Below the pieces are notes generated by a model that was given only the letters and a program-made list of their open reading frames with translations, was not told the origin of the DNA and did not search any database. DNA of 35,677 nucleotides from an uncultured Mycoplasmatota bacterium (GTDB lineage: Bacteria > Bacillota_I > Bacilli_A > RF39 > UBA660), in contig CAMNSB010000007.1 in NCBI GenBank assembly GCA_946554325.1, positions 1 to 35,677 on the forward strand, written 5' to 3'. Position numbers and translations under genes: made by a program. Below, in pieces: positions 1 to 7,961 of this stretch (the first letter of the stretch is position 1; each line of letters opens with the position of its first letter).

Positions 1-87
1 TAAGTTCATTCATCATTAGTTTTTGGCTTCACCAACACTACTTGACATTTAACCAAAATGGTTTTTCTTTCTATTTAGAATGAGATT

Positions 88-1479
88 CTACATTGTTTTT
101 CCACCTAAGGGTTCTGAAAAACTAGGAGCTTCCGTTGCCATAGATTCCAAAGAAACAGGAGTTGGCATAACAGGTTGAGGAGCTATTTGTTGAGTTTGAG
201 GAGCAACTGCTTGTACTTCAGTTGCTTGCTGCACTAAAGGAATAGAAACAGAAGGTACAGGACTAACAGGAACTTCTGGTTGATTTAACAACTCTGTAGC
301 ACCTTGCACATCTAATTTTTCGGTGGTACTATCCCCATTCACAACATCATTAACCATCTGATTATAGGCTTCTGCACTAATTGTCGTATTCACTTCTGGC
401 ATAGCAGAAGGAACAGGATTGATACTTTCTGGTGTAGCAGAAGAGGAAGCCACACTAGGAATATTCACAATCGTCTCTGATAAAGGCGTACTCTGAACAG
501 CACTTTTCTCTTTCCCTACACTAGCTACTGCTACATCTGGTACAGCAGAAGTTTCTACTGAAGGTACAGAAGGAACAGGAACTTCTACTGCAGTTGGTAC
601 ATCAACTGTCGCTTGCGGTTGTTGGCTAACACTTTCTAAAGGTGCTTGTTCTAATGATGGTAATTCTTCCTGCTTTAAAACACCTTCTTCATCACTAACC
701 ACATTTTGAACTTGTGATGCTGTTGCCTCAACAGAAGCATCTGGTACTACTACAGAATCATCTTCACTTTGCTCAAGATCTTCTTCATTTTCTGTATCCA
801 CTTCATCCAAAGTAGGCTCTTCTTCTATTTCGTCATCATCTTCATCTATTTCCCCTGAATCTTGTTCCATCTCGTCTTCAGAGGCATCTTCTTCCTCTTC
901 TAAACTCTCTTCGCTCTCATCAACTTCCATCTCTTCCTCATCTTCCATATTATCAACCATTTCGTCTTCATTAGAAAGAGATGCTCCCTGAAATAGCTCT
1001 AATGCCCCAATAGATTTTTCATAAAGACTACCATCTAAATAACTAAGCATTAAAGTAGCAAGTTTAGATTTAGAAGAAACAACATCATAATTAGCATCAT
1101 TAGATTTAATGCGTTCTGTAATAATACGATCTATCTCTTCATTACAAAAATCAATTGCCTCTTCCTTACTTTTCGTCTCTAAAAGAGTTCTTCCCTTTAC
1201 AATAGCAGTTAAATAATCACTAGAAGAACCAAATGTTAAATTACTAGTCGCTAAAATAACTTTTTCTTCCATAGTTGGATTTTCTAAAATAGGAATTTCT
1301 CTTTCCATAAAATGTTCTGGAATATCAAAAAAATCAGTATATCCTACAGACTGCACTACAGTAGAATAATTTTTTAAATATAAAGTCCCTCCATTAAAAT
1401 TAGAAACCAATGGAAGATAAGACTGACTATTTACAAAATTTTCTATATGTTCATCCATTATATTTTCTGTTTCATTCAT
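88..1479 (-). CDS. Acidic, Pro/Ser/Val-rich protein of unknown function
   Basis: I do not recognise this protein. It has about 463 residues in three parts: an N-terminal region of about 170 residues that looks globular, a strongly acidic Glu/Asp run at roughly 175-245, and a long C-terminal tail rich in Pro, Val, Ser, Ala and Gln that looks disordered. There is no signal peptide or membrane segment, so it is probably cytoplasmic. The start is taken as the ATG at 1479, because AAGGAG lies 8 nt upstream; a GTG three codons earlier overlaps that ribosome site. A promoter sits just upstream at 1511-1539. The tail resembles the low-complexity ends of some cell-division or scaffold proteins, but that is only a resemblance. 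Confidence 0.8.
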   Translation of the reverse strand: MNETENIMDEHIENFVNSQSYLPLVSNFNGGTLYLKNYSTVVQSVGYTDFFDIPEHFMEREIPILENPTMEEKVILATSNLTFGSSSDYLTAIVKGRTLLETKSKEEAIDFCNEEIDRIITERIKSNDANYDVVSSKSKLATLMLSYLDGSLYEKSIGALELFQGASLSNEDEMVDNMEDEEEMEVDESEESLEEEEDASEDEMEQDSGEIDEDDDEIEEEPTLDEVDTENEEDLEQSEDDSVVVPDASVEATASQVQNVVSDEEGVLKQEELPSLEQAPLESVSQQPQATVDVPTAVEVPVPSVPSVETSAVPDVAVASVGKEKSAVQSTPLSETIVNIPSVASSSATPESINPVPSAMPEVNTTISAEAYNQMVNDVVNGDSTTEKLDVQGATELLNQPEVPVSPVPSVSIPLVQQATEVQAVAPQTQQIAPQPVMPTPVSLESMATEAPSFSEPLGGKTM

Positions 1480-1510
1480 AATCTTCACTCCTTATTATTC
1501 ACTACTATAC

Positions 1511-1539
1511 AGTATACCAAAACCAAAAAATAAAAACAA
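1511..1539 (-). promoter_or_regulatory. Promoter of the acidic protein gene
   Basis: On the minus strand TTGTTT (1534-1539) and TATACT (1511-1516) are separated by 17 nt. They lie about 30 nt upstream of the ATG at 1479. Confidence 0.6.
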
Positions 1540-1571
1540 GGCTTTTGACACACAAAAATTTTTTTCAGTTA

Positions 1572-1600
1572 TTGACAAACAAAGGGAAATATGGGACAAT
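1572..1600 (+). promoter_or_regulatory. Promoter of tRNA-Cys
   Basis: TTGACA (1572-1577) and GACAAT (1595-1600) are separated by 17 nt. The predicted transcript start near 1607 lies about 35 nt before the mature tRNA. This promoter is divergent from that of the acidic protein gene. Confidence 0.6.
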
Positions 1601-1641
1601 AAATACACATTAATGAGATATTTTCATATAATAAATTAAAT

Positions 1642-1715
1642 GGGTCTATAGCCAAGTGGTAAGGCGTGGGACTGCAACTCCCTGATCGTTGGTTCAAATC
1701 CGACTAGGCCCTCCA
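1642..1715 (+). tRNA. tRNA-Cys (anticodon GCA)
   Basis: The acceptor strands GGGTCTA (1642-1648) and TAGGCCC (1705-1711) pair over seven positions with one G-T wobble. They are followed by T as discriminator base and an encoded CCA (1713-1715); U73 is a cysteine identity element. The anticodon loop CTGCAAC carries GCA, and the T arm contains GGTTCAAATCC. One T-T mismatch is seen at the end of the anticodon stem. The gene is complete, so the neighbouring element has not disrupted it. Confidence 0.95.
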
Positions 1716-1725
1716 TTTGAAAACA

Positions 1726-1765
1726 ACTTACGAACCTTTATGGTATCGTGAGTTTTTATTTTATA
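1726..1765 (+). terminator. Rho-independent terminator of tRNA-Cys
   Basis: ACTTACGA (1726-1733) pairs with TCGTGAGT (1746-1753) with one wobble. An inner ACC/GGT helix caps a TTTAT loop, and the stem is followed by a T-rich tract. Confidence 0.8.
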
Positions 1766-1807
1766 TAAAACTTAAAGTTCTCTTTCTAGAAAGGAGGGCC
1801 TTTTTTG

Positions 1808-2092
1808 ATGTTGAAATTTAAAATTATGGAAACGCTAAAGCCAAATAGTGAAATTTTGGAAATTATTAAAGACTACACCTACAAAGTTAAAAAAGGAACA
1901 GTTAAACACTTATTACATACTAATTTACAAGTTATAGAGCCAACTACATATTTAATTACATATCCTACTACTCTTACAATACTAGAGTATAAAATTAACG
2001 AAATATCTAACAAACCATTTTTTATTAAAGAGCATAATCAAAAATATTCATTATCAGAACTTATCCAAATTTTAAAGAAATTGAAAATTTAG
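1808..2092 (+). CDS. Hypothetical protein, 94 residues
   Basis: I do not recognise this small Lys/Ile/Thr-rich protein, which has no membrane segment. AAGGAGG at 1791-1797 lies 10 nt before the ATG at 1808, so that start is preferred to the TTG one codon earlier. The gene is co-directional with the serine recombinase that starts 115 bp further on and has similar AT-rich codon use, so it may be the first gene of the mobile element. Its ribosome site GGAGGGCC is an exact complement of the tRNA-Cys 3' end; see findings. Confidence 0.6.
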   Translation: MLKFKIMETLKPNSEILEIIKDYTYKVKKGTVKHLLHTNLQVIEPTTYLITYPTTLTILEYKINEISNKPFFIKEHNQKYSLSELIQILKKLKI

Positions 2093-2112
2093 ACTTAACT
2101 TTTTGGATTTTT

Positions 2113-2198
2113 GTGAGGAAACATATGAGAGGACATTTTTACAAATTCTTAAGTTTATTGTTTGCTATTTTGTCTTTCAGTGAGGAAACAAGTGAGGA
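2113..2198 (+). repeat. Direct repeats upstream of the recombinase
   Basis: GTGAGGAAACA occurs at 2113-2123 and 2180-2190, and a partial copy GTGAGGA follows at 2192-2198. The repeats fill the 115-bp gap before the recombinase and the last copy runs into its ribosome site. They could be recombinase binding sites of an attachment region or an operator. Confidence 0.5.
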
Positions 2199-2207
2199 GA
2201 TTATTTT

Positions 2208-3998
2208 ATGAGATGTGCAGTATATGTAAGAGTTAGTACAGACGACCAAAGAGATAATGGTTATTCTATTGATTCACAACTTCGTATGATTAAAGAATAT
2301 TGTGAGAAAAACGATTATAGTATTGTTGATGTTTATAATGACGCAGGTCATTCTGGAAAAGATTTAATGCGACCAGAAATGCAAAGATTACTTGCTGATA
2401 TTAAATCTAAAAAGATTGATAAGTTAATTGCTATTAAGGTAGATAGACTTACAAGAAGTAACTATGATGGCTTTTGGTTACTTAATTATTGTGAAGAACA
2501 CGATGTTAAAATTGAGTTAATACTCGAGCCTTATGATGTATCTACTGCTAATGGAGAAATGATATTCGGTATGAATTTAGTATTTGGTCAAAGAGAAAGA
2601 AAAGAAATTGGAGCAAGAACAAAAAGAGCAATGGAAGAAATGGCACTAGAGCATATTCAACCTAGTAAAGCACCTTATGGCTATGTAAGAAATAAAGATA
2701 CAGGTCATTTAGAAATAGACCCTATTGAAGCCCAAGTTGTTAAAGAAATATTTAAACTTTGCCAAGAAGGACAATCTACTAGAGGCATTGCTACTATTAT
2801 GGATGATAATAATGCTTATTTAAAAAATGGTAAGTGGAGAGCCGATAGAGTTTATAAAATACTTACTAATTCTATTTATATAGGTATATTTGAATATGGA
2901 AAATATAAAAGAAAACAACAAGATATTTTAAGAGTAAAAGATTATTGTGAGCCAATTATTGATGAAATTACTTGGAATGCTACTAGAAATGTATTGGTGA
3001 AAAATAAGCATTCAAACTATGGCGAGTTTATTCATTTATTTTCAGGATTAGTAAAATGTCCGATATGTGGCGAGATTATGGCTTCATCAGAATCTTTTAA
3101 ATATCCAAATGGAAAACAAAAAGTTTATTATCATTTAAGATGTAAAAATCATAATTGTAGTGGCTATGGACTTCATTATAATACCGAGAAAATAGAAGTT
3201 AAATTAAGGCGTGTTTTAGAAGAATTAACTATCTTTATGATGGGAACAAATAATGAGATTATTACTTGTAATTCTACAAAAAGTAATGATGTAAAAGAAA
3301 TAGAAAAAGCCATTGAAAAATTAAAATTACAGGAAAAAAGATTAGTGGATTTGTATTTAAGTTCTACCCTAGATGTTGAGGCAATTAATCATAAAAATGA
3401 TGTTATCAAAAAGGAAATTGAGAAACTAAATAAAAAGAAAATAACTCTTGATCCAGATAATGAATCAAAAGAATATACAACAGAACTATTAAAAAAATTA
3501 GATTGTAAAAAGGAAGATGACAAATTGATATTTAAAAATGTTAAGATGTTTGACTTTACCTTTTTCTATAATTTACTATCAAGAGAAGCCAAACGAGATA
3601 TGATTCATAGACTAATATCACAAATAGAAATCACAAGAGATAATAACTACAATATTGACATTAAATATATAAAATTCACTGATGAATTTATCTCAAAAAG
3701 TAGCAATGAGTTTATCAAATACTTATATATTGTTCTAAAAAATGATACTATTGGTATTAAATATCTAAATGGAATTACTGAGAAAGAATTAGAAATCAAG
3801 AAAAAAGATTATGATGTTTTATCCATTCTAAAAATGACAAGTAATAAATATTCGAGTGAATTTGTTGATGATTTTTTTGCTAAAGCTCATAGTCATTTCT
3901 ATGTAGATGGTATAATTGACAGTCCTTATTTTGAGGGAAATGTCTCTAAAGATTTTCTATTATTAGTGCCTAAAAATGAAATTGCTAAAGCAAATTAA
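2208..3998 (+). CDS. Large serine recombinase (integrase of a mobile element)
   Basis: This is a large serine recombinase of 596 residues, expected to catalyse site-specific integration and excision through a phosphoserine link. The resolvase domain (about 1-150) has the catalytic Ser10 in YVRVSTDDQ and the conserved arginines of KVDRLTR (80 and 83). The recombinase domain follows (about 155-260), then a zinc ribbon with cysteine pairs at 284/287 and 312/317, and a Lys/Glu-rich coiled coil near 365-415. The length is in the range for TndX/TnpX-like transposases of integrative elements. AGGAG lies 8 nt before the ATG. It appears intact although its neighbours are decayed, so the element may still be excisable. 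The attachment sites could not be fixed. Confidence 0.93.
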   Translation: MRCAVYVRVSTDDQRDNGYSIDSQLRMIKEYCEKNDYSIVDVYNDAGHSGKDLMRPEMQRLLADIKSKKIDKLIAIKVDRLTRSNYDGFWLLNYCEEHDVKIELILEPYDVSTANGEMIFGMNLVFGQRERKEIGARTKRAMEEMALEHIQPSKAPYGYVRNKDTGHLEIDPIEAQVVKEIFKLCQEGQSTRGIATIMDDNNAYLKNGKWRADRVYKILTNSIYIGIFEYGKYKRKQQDILRVKDYCEPIIDEITWNATRNVLVKNKHSNYGEFIHLFSGLVKCPICGEIMASSESFKYPNGKQKVYYHLRCKNHNCSGYGLHYNTEKIEVKLRRVLEELTIFMMGTNNEIITCNSTKSNDVKEIEKAIEKLKLQEKRLVDLYLSSTLDVEAINHKNDVIKKEIEKLNKKKITLDPDNESKEYTTELLKKLDCKKEDDKLIFKNVKMFDFTFFYNLLSREAKRDMIHRLISQIEITRDNNYNIDIKYIKFTDEFISKSSNEFIKYLYIVLKNDTIGIKYLNGITEKELEIKKKDYDVLSILKMTSNKYSSEFVDDFFAKAHSHFYVDGIIDSPYFEGNVSKDFLLLVPKNEIAKAN

Positions 3999-4016
3999 AA
4001 ATGAAAGGAGTTAGCA

Positions 4017-4331
4017 ATGAAACAATTAACAAAAGAAAATATTTTAAAGAATCAAGTAGATACTGTAGAACAATTTAAAGTTCTTGATTATCTAAAAAAG
4101 CAATTATCTATTAGTGATTTTGCTGTAATTTTAATTGATAGATTTACTATTAAAGTTATAGATAAAAACAATGAACAAGGATATTTTAAATATAACGCTA
4201 AAACACAATCAGTAGATTTTTATGAGAAAAATATTAAAAATAAAGAAATGAGAGATGAAAAAATGATATTAAATTATATAAAAGTTGGTGATTATTTATT
4301 GCCAAACTTAACAATAAAAAAAACAAAATAA
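4017..4331 (+). CDS. Small element protein running into a truncated TnpV N-terminus
   Basis: The reading frame encodes 104 residues and starts 18 bp after the recombinase, with AAAGGAG upstream of the ATG. Residues 1-82 are a Lys/Asp/Ile-rich unit I do not recognise. Residues 83-104 match the N-terminus of TnpV (YIKVGDYLLPNL). The internal ATG at 4263 is probably the original TnpV start, so the upstream gene either lost its stop codon or naturally reads into TnpV. The frame ends prematurely where TnpV is frameshifted. Confidence 0.55.
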   Translation: MKQLTKENILKNQVDTVEQFKVLDYLKKQLSISDFAVILIDRFTIKVIDKNNEQGYFKYNAKTQSVDFYEKNIKNKEMRDEKMILNYIKVGDYLLPNLTIKKTK

Positions 4332-4626
4332 TGAAAAAATTAACAAGTATGGCTATTTAAGATTACACTATCTGAAAGAAAATAATAAGCCACTTTATAC
4401 AACACTTTTAATGAAAAATGAATTAACAAATCATCTTGTTTCAGTCAGTATTGAAGCAGAAAATAGATTAAATTATTTAATGGAACAATACAAAAATTCT
4501 GATAAATTACTATCTGAAAAGGATAAAATGGATAACCAACTTGAATGGGTAAAACGAATGAATAATTATAAAAATATGGCAGAATAAGTGATTTTAAAGG
4601 AACTAATTTATACCGAAAATGTGTGA
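4263..4626 (+). pseudogene. TnpV-family transposon protein, frameshifted and with a nonsense codon
   Basis: Start and end regions match TnpV proteins of Firmicute mobile elements: GDYLLPNL near the start, then HYLKENNKPLYTTLL, EWVKRMNNYKNMAE and KELIYT. The frame shifts in the A-rich stretch at about 4317-4335. The second part runs from there to a TAA at 4585-4587, where a glutamate codon is expected, and the conserved KELIY end follows in the same frame up to TGA at 4624. Two independent lesions make this a dead gene. It marks the region as part of a Tn4451-like or ICE-like element. Confidence 0.8.
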
Positions 4627-4712
4627 GGACAAATTAAAATTTATGTCCTAGCCAGCACTGAAAACCTACTCCCGCACCTTTTCGATTTATGGGAACCCCC
4701 CAACCCTTAAAA
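4626..4712 (+). other. Candidate origin of transfer (oriT) upstream of mobC
   Basis: An 87-bp non-coding patch lies directly before the MobC gene. It opens with the inverted repeat AGGACA (4626-4631) / TGTCCT (4644-4649), followed by a C-rich segment (about 4650-4710) that stands out from its AT-rich surroundings. Relaxosome accessory genes commonly lie next to oriT. No nick site was identified, so the call rests on position, the inverted repeat and base composition. Confidence 0.45.
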
Positions 4713-4734
4713 TTTAGAAAGGAAATTCTTAAAA

Positions 4735-5040
4735 ATGAGAACAAGAAATATTAAAATCAATGTTTTTCTAAACGAAACTGAAAAGAAAATGCTTGAAGAA
4801 AAATCCTCTAAAATGAAATTATCTCAATCTAAATTTATTAGAAAATTGATTGATGATTTTAAAATAAATTCTTTATCTAATAGTGATATTAATTATATTG
4901 CTGAAAGTTTAGAGGAGAGCATAAATGAATTACTAAAACTCAAAAAGAGACTTCATAATTTTGGCTATTTTGAAGATGAAGAATTTTTAAAAAATAAAAT
5001 GATTGATTTTGACTTCTGGATAAGCAGACTGAAAAAATAA
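4735..5040 (+). CDS. mobC: MobC-like relaxosome accessory protein
   Basis: The 101-residue protein has the layout of MobC proteins: a short N-terminal basic strand with a ribbon-helix-helix motif (RNIKINVFLNETEKKML), the segment SKFIRKLIDDF, and a C-terminal helical region. Such proteins bind oriT and help the relaxase open it. AAAGGAAA lies upstream of the ATG. The relaxase gene that normally follows is absent: the next feature is a terminator. The element therefore cannot mobilise itself unless a relaxase acts in trans. Confidence 0.7.
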   Translation: MRTRNIKINVFLNETEKKMLEEKSSKMKLSQSKFIRKLIDDFKINSLSNSDINYIAESLEESINELLKLKKRLHNFGYFEDEEFLKNKMIDFDFWISRLKK

Positions 5041-5045
5041 ATTTA

Positions 5046-5073
5046 AAAAGTCCCGTTTAATTGTGGGACTTTT
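5046..5073. terminator. Bidirectional terminator between mobC and the KTR remnant
   Basis: AAAAGTCCC (5046-5054) and GGGACTTTT (5065-5073) form a perfect 9-bp stem with a 10-nt loop. T runs result on both strands, so it can end mobC on the plus strand and the KTR gene on the minus strand. Confidence 0.85.
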
Positions 5074-5235
5074 CACTTGTATTTATAATTTTAAAATCTT
5101 TAACATCTATCAAACTTTCCTTTTTACATTTAGGACAATAAAGTGGAAAGTTCTTCATTATTGTATCACTTCTCATTTTCAGTCGAGTTTAATATCACAA
5201 ATAGGGCATTTAATCCATTCTAATTTTTGTTTCAT
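5057..5235 (-). pseudogene. Cysteine-rich KTR-domain protein, frameshifted
   Basis: GGAGG precedes the ATG at 5235. The protein begins EWIKCPICDIK, then a one-base deletion in an A run near 5187-5191 breaks the frame. In the next frame it continues RLKMRSDTIMKNFPLYCPKC to the stop at 5057. Together these parts rebuild the small zinc-ribbon-like KTR protein (two CPxC pairs) common in integrative elements of gut Firmicutes. Adding back one A restores the KTR motif, which points to recent decay or an assembly error. Confidence 0.8.
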
Positions 5236-5253
5236 TTTTTCCTCCGAATGTTT

Positions 5254-6135
5254 TTAAAATGTTATTTTAATTTTTAATATATTTCGACTATATTGTGCTG
5301 TAATATTTCCACCACTCAAATCGACTAATTGTTTAGCAATACTTAATCCTATTCCAGTAGATTTTTTTGCACTCTGCACGGTATAATATCTATCAAACAT
5401 TTTTTCTAAACTGGTACAATCTATCATAGTCGTTTTATTTGAAAATTCTATTGTACCATCACAATACAGTTTTACTTTAAAAAAACGTTCACTATATTTA
5501 ATTGCATTAGATATAATGTTTTCAAAGATTCTTTTAACCATATTCTCATTTAATAATCTAATAACTTTCTCATCACATATATCTATGTTTGGAGTAATAT
5601 TATGTTCTTTAAATACTCCATAAAAACTAACAAGAGTTTCCTCTAATACATTATTTATACAAATATTTTCTTTTTCTATTGTCTTTTGTATATCTAATGA
5701 CTTTGAAAAATCAAAAAGTTGTTCTGTAAGATTTGTTAAATCTTTTACTTTACTATCAATAATCTCTAAATATTTAATCTGTTTAGAGTCAAGATTACTA
5801 CTATCCATTAAATCGAGATAACCTCTTATAGCAGTAAGAGGTGTTCTTAAATCGTGTGAAATGTTAGTTATTGATGATTTAAGTTCTCCGTTTCCATTTT
5901 TATATTCAAGTTCTAATTTTCGTAATTCTTTTAAACTATTATTAAGTAAATTCGCTAATTCTTTTAATTTTCTATCATTTGTACCAGTAGTAATTAAATT
6001 ATTTGTATCTGTGTTTATTATATTTGATAAAGTTTTTCCAATATTTTTAATTTCCTCTTTCATTATCCATATTTTTGTAATCAAAAATATGGAAATACAT
6101 AATACTACTAAAAATAGATAAAACCAGATACTCAT
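5254..6135 (-). CDS. Sensor histidine kinase of an antimicrobial-peptide response system
   Basis: This is a 293-residue histidine kinase with one N-terminal membrane segment (about 3-24) and almost no extracellular sensor. It has a linker, an H-box with His94 in NISHDLRTPL, an N-box (ENIISNAIKYS) and a G-box (STGIGLSIAKQL). Kinases with so little outside the membrane usually sense through a partner transporter. It is the last gene of the regulator-ABC-permease-kinase block and starts 14 bp after the permease, with AGGTGAT before the ATG. It should phosphorylate the regulator at 7956-8618. Confidence 0.9.
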   Translation of the reverse strand: MSIWFYLFLVVLCISIFLITKIWIMKEEIKNIGKTLSNIINTDTNNLITTGTNDRKLKELANLLNNSLKELRKLELEYKNGNGELKSSITNISHDLRTPLTAIRGYLDLMDSSNLDSKQIKYLEIIDSKVKDLTNLTEQLFDFSKSLDIQKTIEKENICINNVLEETLVSFYGVFKEHNITPNIDICDEKVIRLLNENMVKRIFENIISNAIKYSERFFKVKLYCDGTIEFSNKTTMIDCTSLEKMFDRYYTVQSAKKSTGIGLSIAKQLVDLSGGNITAQYSRNILKIKITF

Positions 6136-6149
6136 AAATAATCACCTAC

Positions 6150-6974
6150 TTACTTTAGTTCTTTTTTTCTAAATAATACTAATCCAGCACCAGTAAATAT
6201 TACTAAAATACCTAAAGAATATAATGGTAAAATTTTCAAGCTTGCAGCACTTCTTCCGGCTATTTGAAACATTTGTCCTGCTGGGTTAAAATCAAGTACT
6301 GTCTGACATACTTTCTTTTTTTTCTCACTTGGATACTTAGGATTTGGTACTTCTTCAATTTTTGTTTCTCCATTTAACATTGTTACTTCTTGAATAGTTT
6401 TAGGTGTTTCTAAAATATTAAAACAAGTTAAGGCTATCATCATCATTCCAAAAGAAAGCATAATGCATACTATTGCTGTAATAGTTTTATTTGAAATAAT
6501 CATTGCCATAAAAGTAAATATACTTGAATAAGCAGTAACAGTTACAAAAATACAACCTAATAACATAAATAATTGTGATAGTGTAATTGTAATTTTTCCT
6601 AATAAAGGAATCCCTATGGCTGATACTATTCCTAAAAATACAATATATGAAAATAAACTTGTAATTACTACAACTATCAAATTAGATAAATATATATTTA
6701 TTCTCTTATGACCTATGCTTATTTTATTTCTAATTGCTCCATCTGAATATTCTACTCCTAAAAACAAACTGGTAAATATAGCACTAACAATACCTATAAT
6801 TGTAGAATAATTAAGCATAAGTTGTTCTACTTCCAAAGCCGTTCCATATCTTTTTAAATCACTATATTGTGCATAAACCATAAATAAGGCAACACCAATA
6901 CTAAATATTGTTAACAACCAAAATAATCTATTTTTGCGAAGTCTTGTAAAATTTGCATTTAATAATTTAATCAT
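6150..6974 (-). CDS. ABC-2 type permease, lantibiotic/bacitracin immunity type
   Basis: This membrane protein of 274 residues has about six hydrophobic segments and a large loop between segments five and six. That matches permeases paired with BcrA-like ATPases that export or expel peptide antibiotics. The ATG at 6974 is chosen because GGAGG lies 8 nt upstream inside the end of the ATPase gene; the two genes overlap by 8 nt, so translation is probably coupled. Substrate identity is not visible in the sequence. Confidence 0.85.
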   Translation of the reverse strand: MIKLLNANFTRLRKNRLFWLLTIFSIGVALFMVYAQYSDLKRYGTALEVEQLMLNYSTIIGIVSAIFTSLFLGVEYSDGAIRNKISIGHKRINIYLSNLIVVVITSLFSYIVFLGIVSAIGIPLLGKITITLSQLFMLLGCIFVTVTAYSSIFTFMAMIISNKTITAIVCIMLSFGMMMIALTCFNILETPKTIQEVTMLNGETKIEEVPNPKYPSEKKKKVCQTVLDFNPAGQMFQIAGRSAASLKILPLYSLGILVIFTGAGLVLFRKKELK

Positions 6975-7881
6975 TATTACTACCTCCAATTAAATTCATA
7001 TAATAGTTTTCTAATGATTCTTCTTGTTCGTGTACTTCATCTGCTATTAAATTTTTCTTGGATAATTCGTTAATGAATTTAGATAAATTATATTTTCCAT
7101 AAACATTTATAGTTTTACTATCAACTACTTCATAAGAAATTTTATTTTCTTCAAAATATTTAACAAATTCTTTTGAATCATTTACTGTGAGTATAATTTT
7201 GTGTTCCATCTTTTTCATTAGTTCATCACTACTAATCTCTTTAATAATAGAACCATTATCCAAAAAACCATAATGTGTTGCTATTTTAGATAATTCATCT
7301 AAATAATGGCTAGATATTAAAATAGTAATTCTTTTCTCTTTGTTTAGTTTTAAAATTAACTTTCTAATTTCAATAATACCTTGCGGATCAAGTCCATTGA
7401 TTGGCTCATCTAAAATTAAGAAATCAGGATTATTAGCAAGAGCAATAGCAATTCCTAGTCTTTGTTTCATTCCTAAAGAAAAGTTTTTTGCCTTTTTCTT
7501 TCCGGTTTTATCTAGTCCTACTAATTTTAATAAATCATCAATACCATCTAAACTTGGCATTCCAACTAACTTATATTGCTCTATTAAATTATCTCTCGCA
7601 GTCATCTCTCCATATATAGATGGAGTTTCAATAATTGCTCCCATTCTCTTTCTTACATTTGAAATCTCACTATTACTATTGTCCACTCCATAGATAGCAT
7701 AATTTCCATAGGTAGGTTTTTGAAGCCCACAAATAATTCTAATTAGTGTTGTTTTACCTGCACCATTTTTACCAATAAGCCCATATATTGCTCCTTTTTC
7801 AATATGAACATTGGTATGATTTAAGGCTCTAAAGTCCTTATATTTCTTTTCAAGATTATTAGTTTCTAATACATATTCCAT
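6967..7881 (-). CDS. ABC transporter ATP-binding protein, BcrA-like
   Basis: The ATPase has Walker A GKNGAGKTT (about residues 38-46), signature FSLGMKQRLG, Walker B FLILDEPINGLD and the switch histidine in ISSHYLDEL. A C-terminal extension of about 80 residues is typical of BcrA/lantibiotic-immunity ATPases. The ATG at 7881 follows AAAGGAG by 7 nt. It works with the overlapping permease. Four direct repeats and a -10 box stand directly upstream, so its expression is probably switched on by the response regulator encoded just before it. Confidence 0.92.
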   Translation of the reverse strand: MEYVLETNNLEKKYKDFRALNHTNVHIEKGAIYGLIGKNGAGKTTLIRIICGLQKPTYGNYAIYGVDNSNSEISNVRKRMGAIIETPSIYGEMTARDNLIEQYKLVGMPSLDGIDDLLKLVGLDKTGKKKAKNFSLGMKQRLGIAIALANNPDFLILDEPINGLDPQGIIEIRKLILKLNKEKRITILISSHYLDELSKIATHYGFLDNGSIIKEISSDELMKKMEHKIILTVNDSKEFVKYFEENKISYEVVDSKTINVYGKYNLSKFINELSKKNLIADEVHEQEESLENYYMNLIGGSNND

Positions 7882-7904
7882 AGTCTTTCTCCTTTCCAAT
7901 ATTC

Positions 7905-7961
7905 ATTTTAGTAAAAATTTGTTAAGAAAATGGTTAAGAAATTGTTAAGATTTTGTTAAGA
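7905..7961 (-). promoter_or_regulatory. Response-regulator binding repeats and -10 box before the ABC genes
   Basis: GTTAAGA (plus strand) occurs four times, at 7921, 7933, 7944 and 7955, with start-to-start distances of 12, 11 and 11 bp. This is one helical turn, as in tandem OmpR/PhoB-family sites. On the transcribed strand it reads TCTTAAC. A -10 box TAAAAT lies at 7905-7910 without a good -35, so an activator is likely needed. The last repeat overlaps the regulator's stop codon. Confidence 0.75.

Noticed and set aside
1-87. A gene end or terminator at the window edge
   Set aside because: Only a weak 4-bp AACC/GGTT hairpin and no open frame of note were visible.
1642-1715. Integration into the tRNA-Cys gene by the element
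   Set aside because: The tRNA is complete and I found no second copy of its 3' end near 10.1-10.3 kb. The recombinase is of the serine type, which seldom uses tRNA ends.
5063-5257. Plus-strand frame opposite the KTR remnant
   Set aside because: It is the shadow of the cysteine-rich KTR pseudogene on the minus strand and has no ribosome site.
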